Positions 20,052 through 31,964 of a DNA stretch of 64,000 bases are shown one piece after another (the stretch's first letter is position 1; each line of letters begins with the position of its first letter). The notes under the pieces were generated by a model that was given only the letters and a program-made list of their open reading frames with translations, did not search any database and had not been told where the DNA came from. A program made the position numbers and the translations under genes. Source of the stretch: Aphelenchoides besseyi (taxonomy: Eukaryota > Nematoda > Chromadorea > Rhabditida > Aphelenchoididae); assembly GCA_024699855.1 (NCBI GenBank), contig JAMPIQ010000001.1, positions 1,736,001 to 1,800,000 on the forward strand. The letters are read 5' to 3'.

Positions 20052-20990
20052 GGAGATAAGCGAATTTCAGCACCTCACATCCCGGTACCATCAGCCGCGT
20101 GAGTTTTTGTTTCGAACCACTGGCTACGAGGAATACTTACCTTCCATTCTAGACAGTTACTGGTTGAGCACTATGAAGAGATTCTTAACACAAACGCTGT
20201 AGTACCCTGAAGTCGAGAACTTTAAGGTTGTAGTAGTCACGTTCAAATCGACATCAAACGAAGGACATCGAAGTAAACTCAAATGACGAGCACACGTTCA
20301 CGATTGTCGTTGACCTTTTTTCGTAATAACTTTCGCTAATCCGCGCTGTTTAAAAGCTGTAAAATGGGTAAATGGAACTCAATCGGTGAGCACTGAACCC
20401 CCTTCATTTCTTCTGCTACTAAAACAAAAACAATAAAGCCAGAACACGACTCGAAATTACTCTTCCTATCGCTCTCGTTTGAGTTCGAAATGTTTGAGCA
20501 TCATCACTTTTACCTCACGGCAAAGTTCCGTACAGTTGACGTGTGGGTGGCGAGAGCGCGTGAGTGAACAAAAGGCGGATGTTTAATCGAAAACAACAAA
20601 AACCTTTCCTTCAAAAGGTGCCATAATCGTGGTCCAATTTTCAGTAAAACGGAATCGAAGATACCGACGATACTGAAAATAACCCACATATCGTAATGTT
20701 ATGCTACATAAACACCAATGACCAACGATAATGGCCGTTTCTCAACAACCCCAGTATGTAAATTAGTCGTCAAACAAAGAGAGACTTCAATCGAGTTTAC
20801 AAGTTGAAGAACGAAGTTTGAAATTAAAGTCACGTACGAAAACAAACAATAGAACGATTGTGCTCAATTGTCGGCCTCTTCCACGAGTCAAAACGATTGA
20901 AGAGGCCATAGAGTGGTAGAGCTTCGACGGTATAACCGGTTGATAAGATCCCTTCAGTTCGTTACTCATCTCTCACTCTTTATTGACTTT
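20052..20990. other. Intergenic; 5' side of the phosphatase gene
   Basis: No confident gene. A minus-strand open stretch at 20787-20969 (MSNELKGSYQPVIP region, 60 codons) could be a last exon of the upstream LAPTM-like gene or a small separate gene. The 5' exon of the phosphatase is probably within 20060-20200 but could not be fixed. Confidence 0.3.
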
Positions 20991-23900
20991 TCACTTGAAA
21001 CAATCTAACAAATTGTCAAACTTAAACACTTGACATTTAAATTTGTAGTCTCCTTCAAAACAACCTTGTAAGTAGAAACAGTAACTACTAAACGCAGAAT
21101 CGATGGAAACCAATTCACCAGGTGTATCATCGGAAAGAGGTTTTTCATCAGAAGGAAATTTCACGTGATCTTTCAGCTTGTTTGAAGTGTTACGTCGACA
21201 TTTCATTTCATTGTTTATTGACATTCTGTTAAGCAGTCCAAGAGCATATTTAATATTTTTATTGATTAGTGAAAAACATGTAGTTTACCCGTTGAAAGCT
21301 GCTTTCGCAGAACTCGACCTGAGAACAGAAAAGTATTGGGCGATAATCGAAAAGAACCAAATTTGTATGGCAACGATCGATACGGTGAGCCCTAAGAGTA
21401 CGACGAGAATCACGTTCAGTCCGCGAAATTGCACGTTCGCTCTGATCGGATCGTATTTGTCTACGGATGAGAGTCCTAGAAGGTATAAAGGTGATGAAAT
21501 CTGCTCGTTAACTGACTGAACTCTTACCCAATCGACCTCTCGGTGTGTCCTCGTAAATAACCGCATTAAGTTTTATTGATGTTCCGCCAATCATCAACAA
21601 AACAATGTAGCCGGCCACCAACGTCCATGCAACGATCATCGCGAACTAAAAGAATTCGATTTTAATTGGCCTTTTTCCGCAACAACTCACCTGCATTAGC
21701 ATATGTGGAATGAGAAAGTAGGCGGAAAGTTTGCGGATTCCAATTAACAACAAAACAATGGCAATAAATGAGAGAGTCATACAGAAAATGCCGAGAACAA
21801 AACTGAAGTAGTAGTCATCGCTGCTCTTGTTGAAGTTCCAAACGGCGAGACCAAACTGAAACAGTCGATCAAATGTGTGTGAAAGATGAATAACTCACGT
21901 TGTAGGCGAGAATCACCAGTTCGATGGCCGCAATCCAATAGGCGGCTATTCGCACTCGAACACCGCAACAACATCGATCCGAAATGTCGCGTTTTGTTTC
22001 GACCGCTTTCTCTGTTTCGTCAACATCGCCGCCCATGGAATACTGAAATTTCGTTCAAAATCGAGAGTGAAATCAAAAGTCAACGTAATGGCTTTTATTG
22101 CCATTAGAACCCCTCCATTATAGCAAACAGAAAAACGATTAATACCGCGAGCAAATAGAACGATTATGAAGACAATCGCACATTGGGAATCGTTTGAAGC
22201 TCAGTTTCTACGATTTGGATCTACATAGATCCGTGAAAGAACAAATATAACAAGATGATTAGATAGCCGTTGCGAATGAGTGAGTCAAAGCTCGAAAGAT
22301 CAAAAGTTATGATCTAGCAAACGGAATCGAACGACCTTCAAAGCTTCGAAGCGAACGGTCAACACGAGAAAAAAAGGTCCCGTCAAAATTCCACAACGCA
22401 AACCGTTCGCTCAACGACATCAAAGCACGCCGTCCGAGGTAAAAGCCCGAGAATTGGCGGACGAACGAATTCATTTGTGAGATTGTGATCAATTGCGACA
22501 CAAATTCGAAATTCCATTTCAGATCCAAAAGTCTGATAAAGCTCCCCACGTTTTCATAAACAAATCTCCCGATGAATGTCGATTGAACGATTCGAGGACC
22601 TCATCAGATTCACTTCTTTCTGGTTCTACAAAAGCCTTCTTCCCTCTCTCACAGCAGTCAAGCACCTTCGACTAATGGGGAAAGTGAACGACGTTGAGAA
22701 ACAAAAACAATAAAAATCGCAGCACCGGCGGATCATCAGAAGGTCAAATCGACCTCACGAACATTTTTCTTCACAAATTTTCTGTTCATAGATGAGGAAA
22801 AACCCTCTGATGCGCAACCTTCTTTCTCGTCGGTCTCTTAATTGCCGTCTAAAAGCGGCGCCAACGCAAAAAAGTTCGATCGACAGGTTCCCGCGCTCTT
22901 CGAACTTCTCTCGCGTACACGGCGCTTTTGCGATGTGACGGCGTTAACCGTCGAGTGCACTTTTGCCAAAAAACCAGGTCGACGCACAAAAGACGTCAAA
23001 AATTGGCCTCAAACTTTTGATTTCGCAAAAAAATCGACGGCACAAACCACGTGGTGCAAAAGCGTAAACGCAAACAAAAATGTGGATACTCGAAAATATC
23101 TCGCGCTCTTCGGCTCATTAGACGGCGGTCAGATCGACGTCGATGGGAAAGACAACGCGCTGAAAATCCTGAAGGCCGCTCGCTCAACACTGAAATCGCC
23201 GAGATCTCTCCTCCACCCTCAATTCCCTCCATCGTCTATGACGATTAGTTTTCTCTGAGTAATGTGCGAATAAGCGAAAGAATTAGACATCGAAATCCTG
23301 TTCACGTAATCCGCCTAATGAAAAACCACTGATGGACATTACCGTCAAAGCGACGAAAGAAATTCCATCAGTCAATCACAACAACAAATGTGTGCGGAAA
23401 TCAGACGGCCGGCCATTTGAATGGTGGAAGCGAACGTGCGAATTGCCATCACAAGCAAAGACCCCCCTTCCGACTCATGTCGTAACAGATGTTAAGTCCC
23501 CATTTTTATTTACCAAAAACATTTAAGTTTGTGGTAAAACGCGTAAGAGAAAGAACACAAGTGCCTCTTTATAAGCGAACAAAACGACTGAACACACTTC
23601 ATTGATTGCTATTTTGATTTCAAAGCGGCCCAATACGCTTACCCTTGCCCATCTCCATCCTTGTTTGAAAGAGTTACGAAACTCGAAGGTTTCCGCCATT
23701 TGATTACAATGTCGAGATAGAGTCCAAAAACTGCGACAAGAATTATAGACCATTACTAAATGGGGGGAAGATAACAGAAACTCTTGAAAGACTCAAACAA
23801 TGACAATTACCGAACAAGTGATGTCGAAAAGCTTGAAAGATGCCCCACGGCTTAAGACTCTTGATTGAGCCACTTAAGTTGAAGACCGCAAAAAAGTGAC

Positions 23901-24093
23901 CAAATGACCGGGAGATGAGTAACGCAAGAACAAGTGCATTCAACAAACATACCTGACTGTTTCTTTGGTCTTTTCTGGTCGGTGATTTGGATCGTTCCAT
24001 TCTATCACAAACAAGTAGAGGTTGATGTTGATCCAGAAAGCTGGTAGTATCGCTGCTTGTACTGCTGCTGCTGGTTCCGGTCATGATCACCAT
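20991..24093 (-). CDS. Four-transmembrane, LAPTM4-like protein
   Basis: Minus strand. The exon at 22042 down carries GGDVDETEKAVETKRD then CCGVRVRIAAYWIAAIEL (TM1). TM2 is FVLGIFCMTLSFIAIVLLLI (about 21720-21850), TM3 MIVAWTLVAGYIVLLMIGG (about 21590-21650) and TM4 VILVVLLGLTVSIVAIQIWF (about 21320-21410). Four TM helices, a Cys-Cys before TM1 and short loops resemble the lysosomal LAPTM4 family, but the match is at the level of layout. An exon at 23953-24093 (47 codons, start ATG at 24093, Ser/Thr-rich with DQHQPLLV, a possible acidic di-leucine sorting signal) ends in phase 0. It would join in frame to the 22042 exon across a 1.9-kb intron. C-terminal exons at 20991-21180 are tentative. Alternatively translation starts at the ATG at 22036 after trans-splicing. 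Confidence 0.55.
22043..23952. other. 1.9-kb intron or 5' region, gene-free
   Basis: No family recognised. Open frames such as 22842-23258 (plus, 138 codons) start at non-ATG codons and read like random sequence. The stretch is unusually long for an intron in this genome and has many TCG/CGA-rich words (for example 22850-23230), like the upstream regions at 28.9-29.7, 34.6-34.9 and 59-59.4 kb. This hints at promoter or enhancer content. Confidence 0.35.
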
Positions 24094-24894
24094 CAGCTCA
24101 CGCGGCACACTTCATTCCTGATCAAGAGAAAAAACACCCGTTAAAATGAAATCCAATCGGTATGACAAACGTCAAACAGCAATGATAAGCTGGGCTGTCA
24201 TTTCCCTTCCGGAAAACCCACACGACGGCCGACATACAGGGGGATTTTGAAAGTGGCAGCAACAAAAAAACAAACACGATTATGAACATTCCTTTTCGCC
24301 GTTGATTTCAATCAACAGGCTCGCATTTTAACGACCAATGAAAATCCCATGATGTTGTTTTATGGCTACTGTTCGGTAAGAAAGAAGCTCCGTAAACAAC
24401 CTTTAAGTTGGTTAAGACGATTCCCGAGCGAAAAGTTTCGATTGCGAACGATCAACGTTCTCAGCTAATTGGCGAACGTGTGCGCTGATTGTGCGAACAA
24501 GATCACGAATTGGAAAACAAATTCGAGTTCGCTTGAACGAAACACCAAGTATTCGCACACAAGGGGTGTCGATTGCACACCACGTATGAAACGTGAATGA
24601 ACGGAGATCTCTTAACTAACGACTCAAACTTATCAGCATTGACCGTTAAATGCCAATTTCTCTCATCCGTCGCTCAATCAACGACCTTCAAATTGCGATT
24701 GGCGACGAGAAATTTCATCCGTCCGCCGACGTTTAACACCTTCAGTCTCGGTATCTTCAAATCAATCATCGACAATTTACTCGGAAACGCCGACAAAGAA
24801 TTTGAATGGTCACGTGGAAAGAACTCAAATATGCAAATCACTGAAATCCTTTTGTTCAAACTCAATGATCTCATTCTCTTAGTTAGTTGTCAAG
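24094..24894. other. Intergenic between LAPTM-like gene and bestrophin
   Basis: Divergent promoter region for the minus-strand LAPTM-like gene and the plus-strand bestrophin. An open plus frame at 24597-24914 overlaps the bestrophin start in another frame and is not supported by homology. Nothing else is seen. Confidence 0.35.
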
Positions 24895-26653
24895 ATGACG
24901 GTCCAGTACAATAAAATCGTTGCAACTGCTCATTCAACGAGTTTTATTCGTTTGTTGTTTCGATGGTACGGTTCCGTGTGGAAAGGAATTCATCTCGAAC
25001 TCTTCACATGGCTCGCTTATTACATGGTAATCAGTTGTACATATCGTTTTGTTCTACGCACCACACCCACAGGTCTCGTATTCGAGAAACTGGTCCAAAA
25101 AATGGACGGATATTTGACGCAGTTTTCTGGGTTTGTTTCGATTGCAACGGCTATTCTCGACCTTTGATTTCAGTTGGTTTACTTTCGTTTTGGGTCTTTA
25201 TGTTTCGGCTGTTGCTGCTCGTTGGTCGTGGGTCTTCTATCAACTACCATGGCCGGATAACTTTTTCTCGTTGCTTTCGGCGTTTTTCGAATCAAAAGGC
25301 GAAAGATATAAGGTCTTCGATTCTTCCTATTTAGCTGATGTTTTTAGGTTGCGGAGTTGAATCTTCGAATGACGATTTCACGTTACTGGAACGCTGTTTT
25401 TATTCTCATTCTTCGCGACATCAGTGAAAGTGCTCGAAAACGTTTTCCAACTCTTCACCATCTCGTCAGTTCATTTGATCAGTTCACTCGACTTTTGTCT
25501 TCAGGTACCATTAGTATTGACGATTGATGAAGTGGAGATCATCGAACGAATAGAGAACAGTGATGAGTTTCTCTACAAAACCTGCCTTTATTGGGTTCCA
25601 ATTGAATGGATTGCCAAGTTGCTCAAAAAAGCACGAAACCGTGGAAATCTAAGCGATTTGAATTACACAATTCTCAATGAGGAGCTATCCAAACTGCGTC
25701 AATGTTTCAACAATCTGCTATCTCAAGACTTTCTATCCGTAATGCCACTTTCGTATACGCAGATTGTTTCCTTTGCTCCGGTGGTTTATTTTGTTTTGAA
25801 TTTGTTTGGAAAACAGTTCGTTCCGGCACCTGAAGGAGAGCCATCACGAATCGATTACATTTTTCCGTTCAATGGCGTCTACGAGTTCATTATCTACTAT
25901 GGTTGGCTAAAGGTCGGTCAAGTGATGTTAAATGCCTTCGGTTTGGATCCCGACGATTACGAAATCGATTGGTTGGTTCAACGTAACTATCAGGTTGGAT
26001 ATTGAATATGAGTACAAAAAATGTTTGAGTTTAGATTGGACGTCTGATTCTGAATCGTCTCTTTGACCAAACACCGAAAATAATGGAAGTTGAAATGGGA
26101 ATCTTACCGCATACGAAAGCAAGTGCAAAAATCATGAGACATGCAAGTCCGATGGTTGGTTCTATGGCAAAAGTTCTGGAAGAACGAAGTGAAAGACGAG
26201 ATGATGTTCGTGATAACAACAAGGTAGTTAGTGCTAAATAAAAGATTAAATCCTGTCTTTTTAGTTCTCATCAATGCAATTGAGATATTTTGGAAGGACA
26301 CCCACTGCCGATCAATTACCGGCGGTTGCTCCGACTCCTAAAGAGTTGGCTGCGCTTGCAAGACGAGTGATCTAAAATCCGTTGGAATTTCATGTTTAAC
26401 TTGTTTTAGAGCGAAGTTGTAGTTGAGTTTCTTTCTCCAAGTCAAATTCCCGAGAATGATGGAGCCCCGAAAACACAACCAGAATTCACGCCTCTAACCG
26501 ATCAAAAACCGGACAACGAAGTCAAAACTCCAAAGGTATGATGAACATAATCTCAATGTTTGAATCTTTTAACAGACTCCACAACTCGCACCATCAGTCC
26601 CGTTGGTTAAAACCGATCCAACTCAAAAGGAAAGTGTCAATGATCGTGTTTAA
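24895..26653 (+). CDS. Bestrophin family chloride channel
   Basis: Start ATG at 24895: MTVQYNKIVATAHSTSF is the characteristic bestrophin N-terminus (MTV-x-Y). Exons: 24895-25130, 25174-25312, 25348 to about 25464, 25505-25993, 26035-26223, 26265-26367, 26410-26535, 26576-26653. Features: WYGSVWK, TM helices, WVFYQLPWPDNF (bestrophin YENLPWPD), ARKRFPTLHHL with the RFP motif, CLYWVPIEW, the conserved Ca-clasp-like acidic stretch FGLDPDDYEIDWLVQRN (human E-D-D-D-D-F-E-T-N), and a polar, Pro-rich tail. All joints are GT-AG with introns of 35-45 nt. The family forms pentameric Cl-/HCO3- channels gated by calcium in the plasma membrane; nematodes have many copies. No damage is seen. It converges with the SLC22-like gene, with stops 84 bp apart. 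Confidence 0.93.
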
Positions 26654-26737
26654 TATACATTCATAGAATAAACCTTGAAATCAATCAGAGTGAGCAAATG
26701 AGAATATTTAAAAGGCGAGAAATGTAGAAGATTATTG

Positions 26738-28619
26738 CTACCGTTGTTCATCGTCTTCGCCAATTTCACTCGACGTATCAGGAAGTTCACAACCCTTCGT
26801 TTCTTTGAGAACAAGAGTCGCCAATCCACCAACTCCGCTAAGTAGTGCGAATGTAAGAGCCGGAAGAAGAATCCAAATATTCGCCAACGTTCGAGTGAAC
26901 GGGGCGAAAATACTACCAACTCTGAAATCAAGGATAAGACGACTTCTGTGGAATGCTTATACTTGGCCATAAATACAGCCACTCCCATACAACCGTTTCG
27001 CAATGATGTCGGAAAGAGTTCAGAAGCATATACGAATAGGGAGGTGAAACAACACGATATTGCAAACTTTCCAATTAACCACAGAATCAGTGAAAATGTC
27101 GTATTATTCACGAACATGAGTCCAATAAACGCCGCCGCTTAAACTCGTGAATTAGCTTTGTATAGATCTATTATTCAAACCTGTTAAGAAATGACCACCA
27201 GAAACAAAAAGTCGACGACCAAGACAGTTGAGTAAAAACGGCGAAAACAAGTAGCTCGGAACTTCGACCAAACCTGAAATACGATTGTTCCTTGTGTTTT
27301 CGACGTCGAACTGACCAGACAAAATGTAATTCAGAAACTTGTTTCCCGCTAGTTCCGTACTGAACAGACTAAGACCGTAATAGACAAACGAATCAACGGT
27401 CCACAAATACGACAAAATAACCGTGTAGATGAGAAGAACCCGACTTTGCATCAACTCGCTTATGATCCCGCGTTTGGAAGCCTCTGGTTTGGAGTTCTTT
27501 GTTTTGTGATGATCACGAATGATTGTCGCCGCATTCAAATCTAAACGCGGACGACGAGCAAATCGATTGGCCGCATTCAACCATTGTTGCACATCTTCTT
27601 CACGTTCCTCATTCACAAGCCAATGAAAACTATCGGGAAGAACGAAAAACAAAATCGCTGCCGAAACCAAACTCGGCAAACTCGCGGCAACAAGAATCGC
27701 TCGCCAATGTGGAAAGAAATAAGCAATTGGTGCCAATAGCGTATATCCGATGACCCAAAAAAGTCCGAAGATCAACGGAGCGTACTTTCGCAATGCCATT
27801 GGACTTGATTCGTAGGCAAGAACCTGAAAGCTGGTTAGAACGGACGATAACCCCAACTGCATACCCAATTGATGACACCACAACCCGGGAACAATATCCC
27901 TTGGAATAGTCGCAAAGCCATAAGTTGCCAAACGCTTCGCGAAAATGAACCGGCAATACCGAAAACACCATAGCAAGCAAGAGCGAACAATAAAGCGGTT
28001 CGTCTTCCTCTCAAATCCGAAAACCGATTGATGATGCTGCCACCAATTGCGTTCCCGATTAAGAAGGCCATTGTGGTCATATCTCCATAACGCGCTTCTT
28101 TTCCCGTCAAATTGAACTAAAGTTTTTTGTGTGGTCGACTCGTTCAGTTTTCGGAACAAACTTCTTCGACCACTGATCCGGGTGTCGTAACACAGTTTGT
28201 CGTATTCTCACTACAAATATTTCCGACTAGCCACGCTGATGTCTTGAAACAAGAAGTTGAACAAAATTTGCTGTCCACGTACTCACCATCACGGGCATTG
28301 CAGCCACCGCCCAAATGATTGCCATCAAACTGAAGACCATCAGAATGTACGGATTGAAAGGTCCTAAATTCTCTGTTACTTTCGTATAAGATAAACATTT
28401 ACCTAACGAATTCAGAATTTGATCCGGTGTCTCGCCCATTGGTGAGGAAATTCGCTGCTCGTGACTCAAAAGCTCTTGTCGATCATCACGATCGGGATTT
28501 TCGATTACTGAACCACCGACTGTTGGGCTTTTCGCCATCATGTTCGCTTTTTTTGTTACCGCACCATAACTCGCGTGTTGTCGCAGTTCATTGCTTCCTC
28601 CCGCCGTTGCCTCATCCAT
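26738..28619 (-). CDS. SLC22-type MFS transporter (organic ion transporter)
   Basis: Minus strand, ATG at 28619, stop TAG at 26738. A polar N-terminus of about 60 residues leads to DQILNSLG and NPYILMVFSLMAIIWAVAA (TM1). After the extracellular loop comes the MFS motif FSDLRGRRTALL (28030 region), then RLFQGI, an intron at about 27839-27879, and VLAYESSPMALRKYAP followed by GLFWVIGYTLLAPIAYFFPHW. LPDSFHWLV precedes a basic central loop. In the second half are further TMs, LNCLGRR, and ASELFPTSLRNGCMG, typical of SLC22. The C-terminal TM exon ends with LPDTSSEIGEDEQR. The order matches organic cation/carnitine transporters; substrate unknown. An acceptor-like TTTCCAG lies just before the start and may mark trans-splicing. 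Confidence 0.85.
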
Positions 28620-30035
28620 CGTTTCGAAGGCCTGGAAACGCGAAAAGATCAAAGTTGAGCATCAAAACTCGAACATTCACGTGCCTTTTACAACACGCTT
28701 CAACAGCGATCCGATCGTGTTTACTGTAAAAAGGAGCAGAGCGAAATAACAAATTCGTGTGACACCTCGAAAAGTTTCCCAATCAACAGTTTAAACTCAG
28801 CGACTCGCACACACTCAAAAACAAAAACCAAAGATTATAACTGTCAGTTTGCATCACCAGTCGCGCATTCCTTGGCATCGTCAGGGCCGAAAACTTTGAC
28901 GGACAATAAATTATCTCTTATCAACTCGAACTTGTACAACTTCTCCACGCCTTCCCCCGCCCAAAAGACATCATCTTAAAGAGTCGATGAACCCAAACTT
29001 TTCGCAGGTCATTTTTTCTGGTTCCCGCCAGAAAAAGATTTCTCGACGTCTGTGAGAAAAGAACACACGTGAGCTCTTCGGTGGCCCTCGGAGTGTTGGT
29101 GCATTTGATACGCGAAGAACAAACCGAATTCCGTCGTCCATCTAATGGCATTCGGCTTCACCTTCGTTCCTAATGCAAAGATCTCGTCGATTGGTCTTAG
29201 CCAATGGTTTTGTTTTGATTTTCGCAAAAAAACTAATCGAAAAAACATTAACGTCGTTCCGAGAACACGACGTTTGGTGGCGATATTTGCGGAATAAATT
29301 CCCCGATCAAAGCGAAATGGTTCTTTCGTTGCCAAAGCGGAAGTTCTTGTAACGTTTTTCCCACTTTCCGTCAATAGCAAAAGGTCTTGGATTAGTCGGA
29401 AAAACGTACGAGAAAACAGATTTCTGATGTGAAAACAATAACAACGTTTCTTCTTGGAGTCGATCGATTGCCGACCGAAATGAAAAGGCCATTTCGTATT
29501 ATCCACCAATTGTTTTGCCACGGCCACAGATCTCCAATTGAGAGTATTTGGTCTTTCGGTGTCGTCTGCTAACCTCCGCCTGTTTTTCCGCTTTTTGACT
29601 TTCGTTCCGACAATCTCCACCTCAACGGACTTTCGACCCCTCGACAACAACACGTGCTCATGCAAACTCGAACTGACAACTACCGGGTTGCTCACTGTAA
29701 CCAATCAGAATCCTTATTTCAAAATCATTGCAAATAGAATTTGAGAATCAGCACCTTTTTCGAATCAATTCAATGCTTCCAGAAACCGTTCACTTCACAC
29801 TTATCGTTGTTTTGTTAACAAATCATCTTGTCATTAAGACAATTGTCCAAATTGAAACCCGTAAAACGTAGTTTGCACAGTAACCAATGCGTTTGATCTT
29901 TGAACAGTTTTGAAGTTTGGATTGCAACATGTTCACATGCAAATATCTTTAGCTAATGACGCAAATGATTGTTAATCACGGCAAATTAATAGCCACTGCT
30001 TCATTTCACAGTTCACATCTGGATAAACAAACGGT
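28620..30035. other. Upstream region of the SLC22-like gene; one 231-codon ORF of doubtful value
   Basis: A minus-strand frame at 29009-29704 is open for 231 codons and strongly basic, with no domain, signal peptide or splice support. Its words (TTTCG, CGAAA) are like other gene-free upstream regions in the window, so I do not call it a gene. Otherwise nothing is recognised. Confidence 0.35.
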
Positions 30036-30043
30036 TATATAAA
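30036..30043 (+). promoter_or_regulatory. TATA box
   Basis: TATATAAA lies 35 bp before the ATG at 30079 of a secreted-protein gene. The spacing leaves room for a very short leader starting near 30065. A strong TATA box suits a highly expressed, tissue-specific gene. Confidence 0.55.
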
Positions 30044-30078
30044 CCAAACATTCCGCTTCTACATTTCACTATAACATT

Positions 30079-31006
30079 ATGCTTTTACTTCAACTCGCAA
30101 CTTCGTGGACCTTTGTTCTGATATTCTGTGGCCAATCCAATGCTGCTAACAAGAACACGAAGCAGCTTTCCGAACAGCAAATTAGTGTCGTCGGCAACTT
30201 AGAGTGTGCAGGCGAGGTTGTCAACAACGCGAAGATCGTTTTGAAATACTCGAGAAACGGTAAGTCGTGTCTATGTTTTTCTGCTCACTACCTTTTTGCA
30301 GGAAAAGAACTAAAGAGCTCTCGTTACACGTCTACAACCAAACAGCAACAAGGTTCTGTTTTGCTGACAACAAAACGAACAGAACCAAAGTTTCTCTTCC
30401 TTCAAATCATACCAATCGTAAGTCCTAAACCACACGTAAGTTTATTCGATTTTAGAATCCGAAAGACTCCAAATGTAACAAGACGATCGAAGGAAAGGTT
30501 CGAATGCGTGAATTCAAACCGTCGAGAAGTGACAGAAAGCACAAGATCTTCAACGTCGGAGATTGTGATTTTGCAAAAGGACGATGTTCAATATTCGAGT
30601 TTCAGTTAAATATATCCGCTCGTAAACTTGCTCAATTTCTAGGAGAAGGAACTCGGATTTGTTGACTCTTTCCGTTGTTGGAAACATTCTTTGTGGTAAC
30701 AACAAAGCCGTACGAGCAACAGTCGCATTGAAGCCAAAACGTCGAACAGAACAAGTGATTAATAGCCAACGGTTCGATAGTCGAAAACGTTCATCTTCGC
30801 TTTTGCAAGCTCAAACCAAAGAGCCCAACACACTTTTCCTTCAAATTATTCCCGATTCATCGATGAACTCGAACTGCAAGAAAACAATTGAAGCAAAGTT
30901 GGGATTGCGAGAATTCAAGATGAACGGCAACAAGGGAGTTTTCGATGTTGGAAGTTGCGATTTGGGCACCGGAAAGTGTACGAAGTTTCCCTTCCCATTG
31001 CAATAA
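30079..31006 (+). CDS. Secreted protein of two tandem homologous domains, distantly transthyretin-like
   Basis: Signal peptide MLLLQLATSWTFVLIFCG. Exons 30079-30259, 30302-30417, 30456-30604 and 30643-31006, with introns of 37-42 nt. Domain 1 runs from SVVGNLECAG through FLFLQIIP, CNKTIEGKV-x-MREFK to FNVGDCDFAKGRC. Domain 2 repeats the plan: SVVGNILCGN, TLFLQIIP, CKKTIEAKLGLREFK, FDVGSCDLGTGKC. Each has four cysteines in matching places. The start (V-x-G-x-x-x-C) and the F-D-V-G segment are reminiscent of the nematode transthyretin-like (TTL) family, but similarity is weak. TTL proteins are normally single-domain, so this would be an internal duplication. Probably extracellular. Function unknown. 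Confidence 0.7.
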
Positions 31007-31517
31007 GCAAACAAACGTCCAACTGTTCCGATTTAAACATAGCTAATAAACTCGTGTTATCTGCAGTAAAAAGTATTGTCCGATTTGAAGCCTTACAAAC
31101 ATTCCAAGCCAAATAGTGTAAGTCAGAGATTAACATTTCCATTGGCAGCCAACTTCAATGTACAAAGACGTGTTTTCAAGTACACAACCTTCTATTGAAG
31201 TGGTGTTTGTAGACGTTTGTTTTGATGAATAAGCCAATTCCGATTGTAAACGCAACAGCGTCCTATTGCTCTTATCAGCAACGACAAACAACAAGCGAAA
31301 TCAAAGGTTTGGGTTTTCTTTTTCAAATCGTTTTTTTTTGTTCATTTCGGCCCGAAAATTTCGAATTTTGTTCTCGACAACCATCGACTTAATCAACGCC
31401 GTTGCCAGCAGCCGTTCATCTGTCGGATTTGGGACATTTGTTCAAACAAAACGACAATTTTTTCAATTTTGAATTGCCATTTGGTTTGTGATTTCTAACA
31501 ATCCGTGGGCTTCCAAA
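31007..31517. other. Intergenic
   Basis: Short open frames only (for example 31266-31472 plus), without signal peptide, splice sites or similarity. Nothing supported. Confidence 0.4.
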
Positions 31518-31864
31518 ATGATAAAATTTGTACTTTTCGGTAAATCATAATTGAAGATCTCAAAAGACATCTTTTAGCACTAATTGGCGTATGCTATTGT
31601 TATACAAACAGCACATTGACTTCACCCACGGTACCTACAAGCACAGCAGCAGTCACAGTGCCAACAACTATGAAAACCGTTCCAGCGTGTGGAAGCGGTT
31701 ATGGCGGTGGGCTCGTTTTCAGTAAGCGGTTTGATTGCGATTCAATTGAACCATTGACTTTAGTTGCAATAATCTTTGGAATGGTTCTCATGTTGGGTCT
31801 CATTCAATTGTACAACTATTGGGTTAAAAGAAGAGAAGCCGATCCGGATACCCGTCCTTACTAG
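31518..31864 (+). CDS. Small type I membrane protein, about 102 residues
   Basis: Exon 1 is 31518-31539 (MIKFVLF plus one base) and exon 2 is 31578-31864, joined across a 38-nt GT-AG intron in phase. The product has a cleavable signal peptide (MIKFVLFALIGVCYCY), a Ser/Thr/Val-rich ectodomain likely to be O-glycosylated, a short Gly/Cys segment (ACGSGYGGG), one TM helix (LTLVAIIFGMVLMLGLIQLY) and a short polar tail ending DPDTRPY. No family recognised. The precise splice and clean topology make it convincing as a gene. Confidence 0.65.
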
Positions 31865-31964
31865 TCTATTCACGTATAATTCTTTTTATTTGATAAAATT
31901 TATTATAAGATTCCCGTTTTGGCGAAGGATTAAGTGGATTCAGAAGGAGATCAGTAAAGAAATC

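Noticed and set aside
22842..23258. 138-codon plus-strand frame
   Set aside because: Begins with a non-ATG codon, no domain, and overlaps a minus frame of similar quality; composition is that of gene-free upstream DNA.
29009..29704. 231-codon minus-strand frame as a protein gene
   Set aside because: Long, but with no domain, splice site or family; kept only as a note in the intergenic entry.
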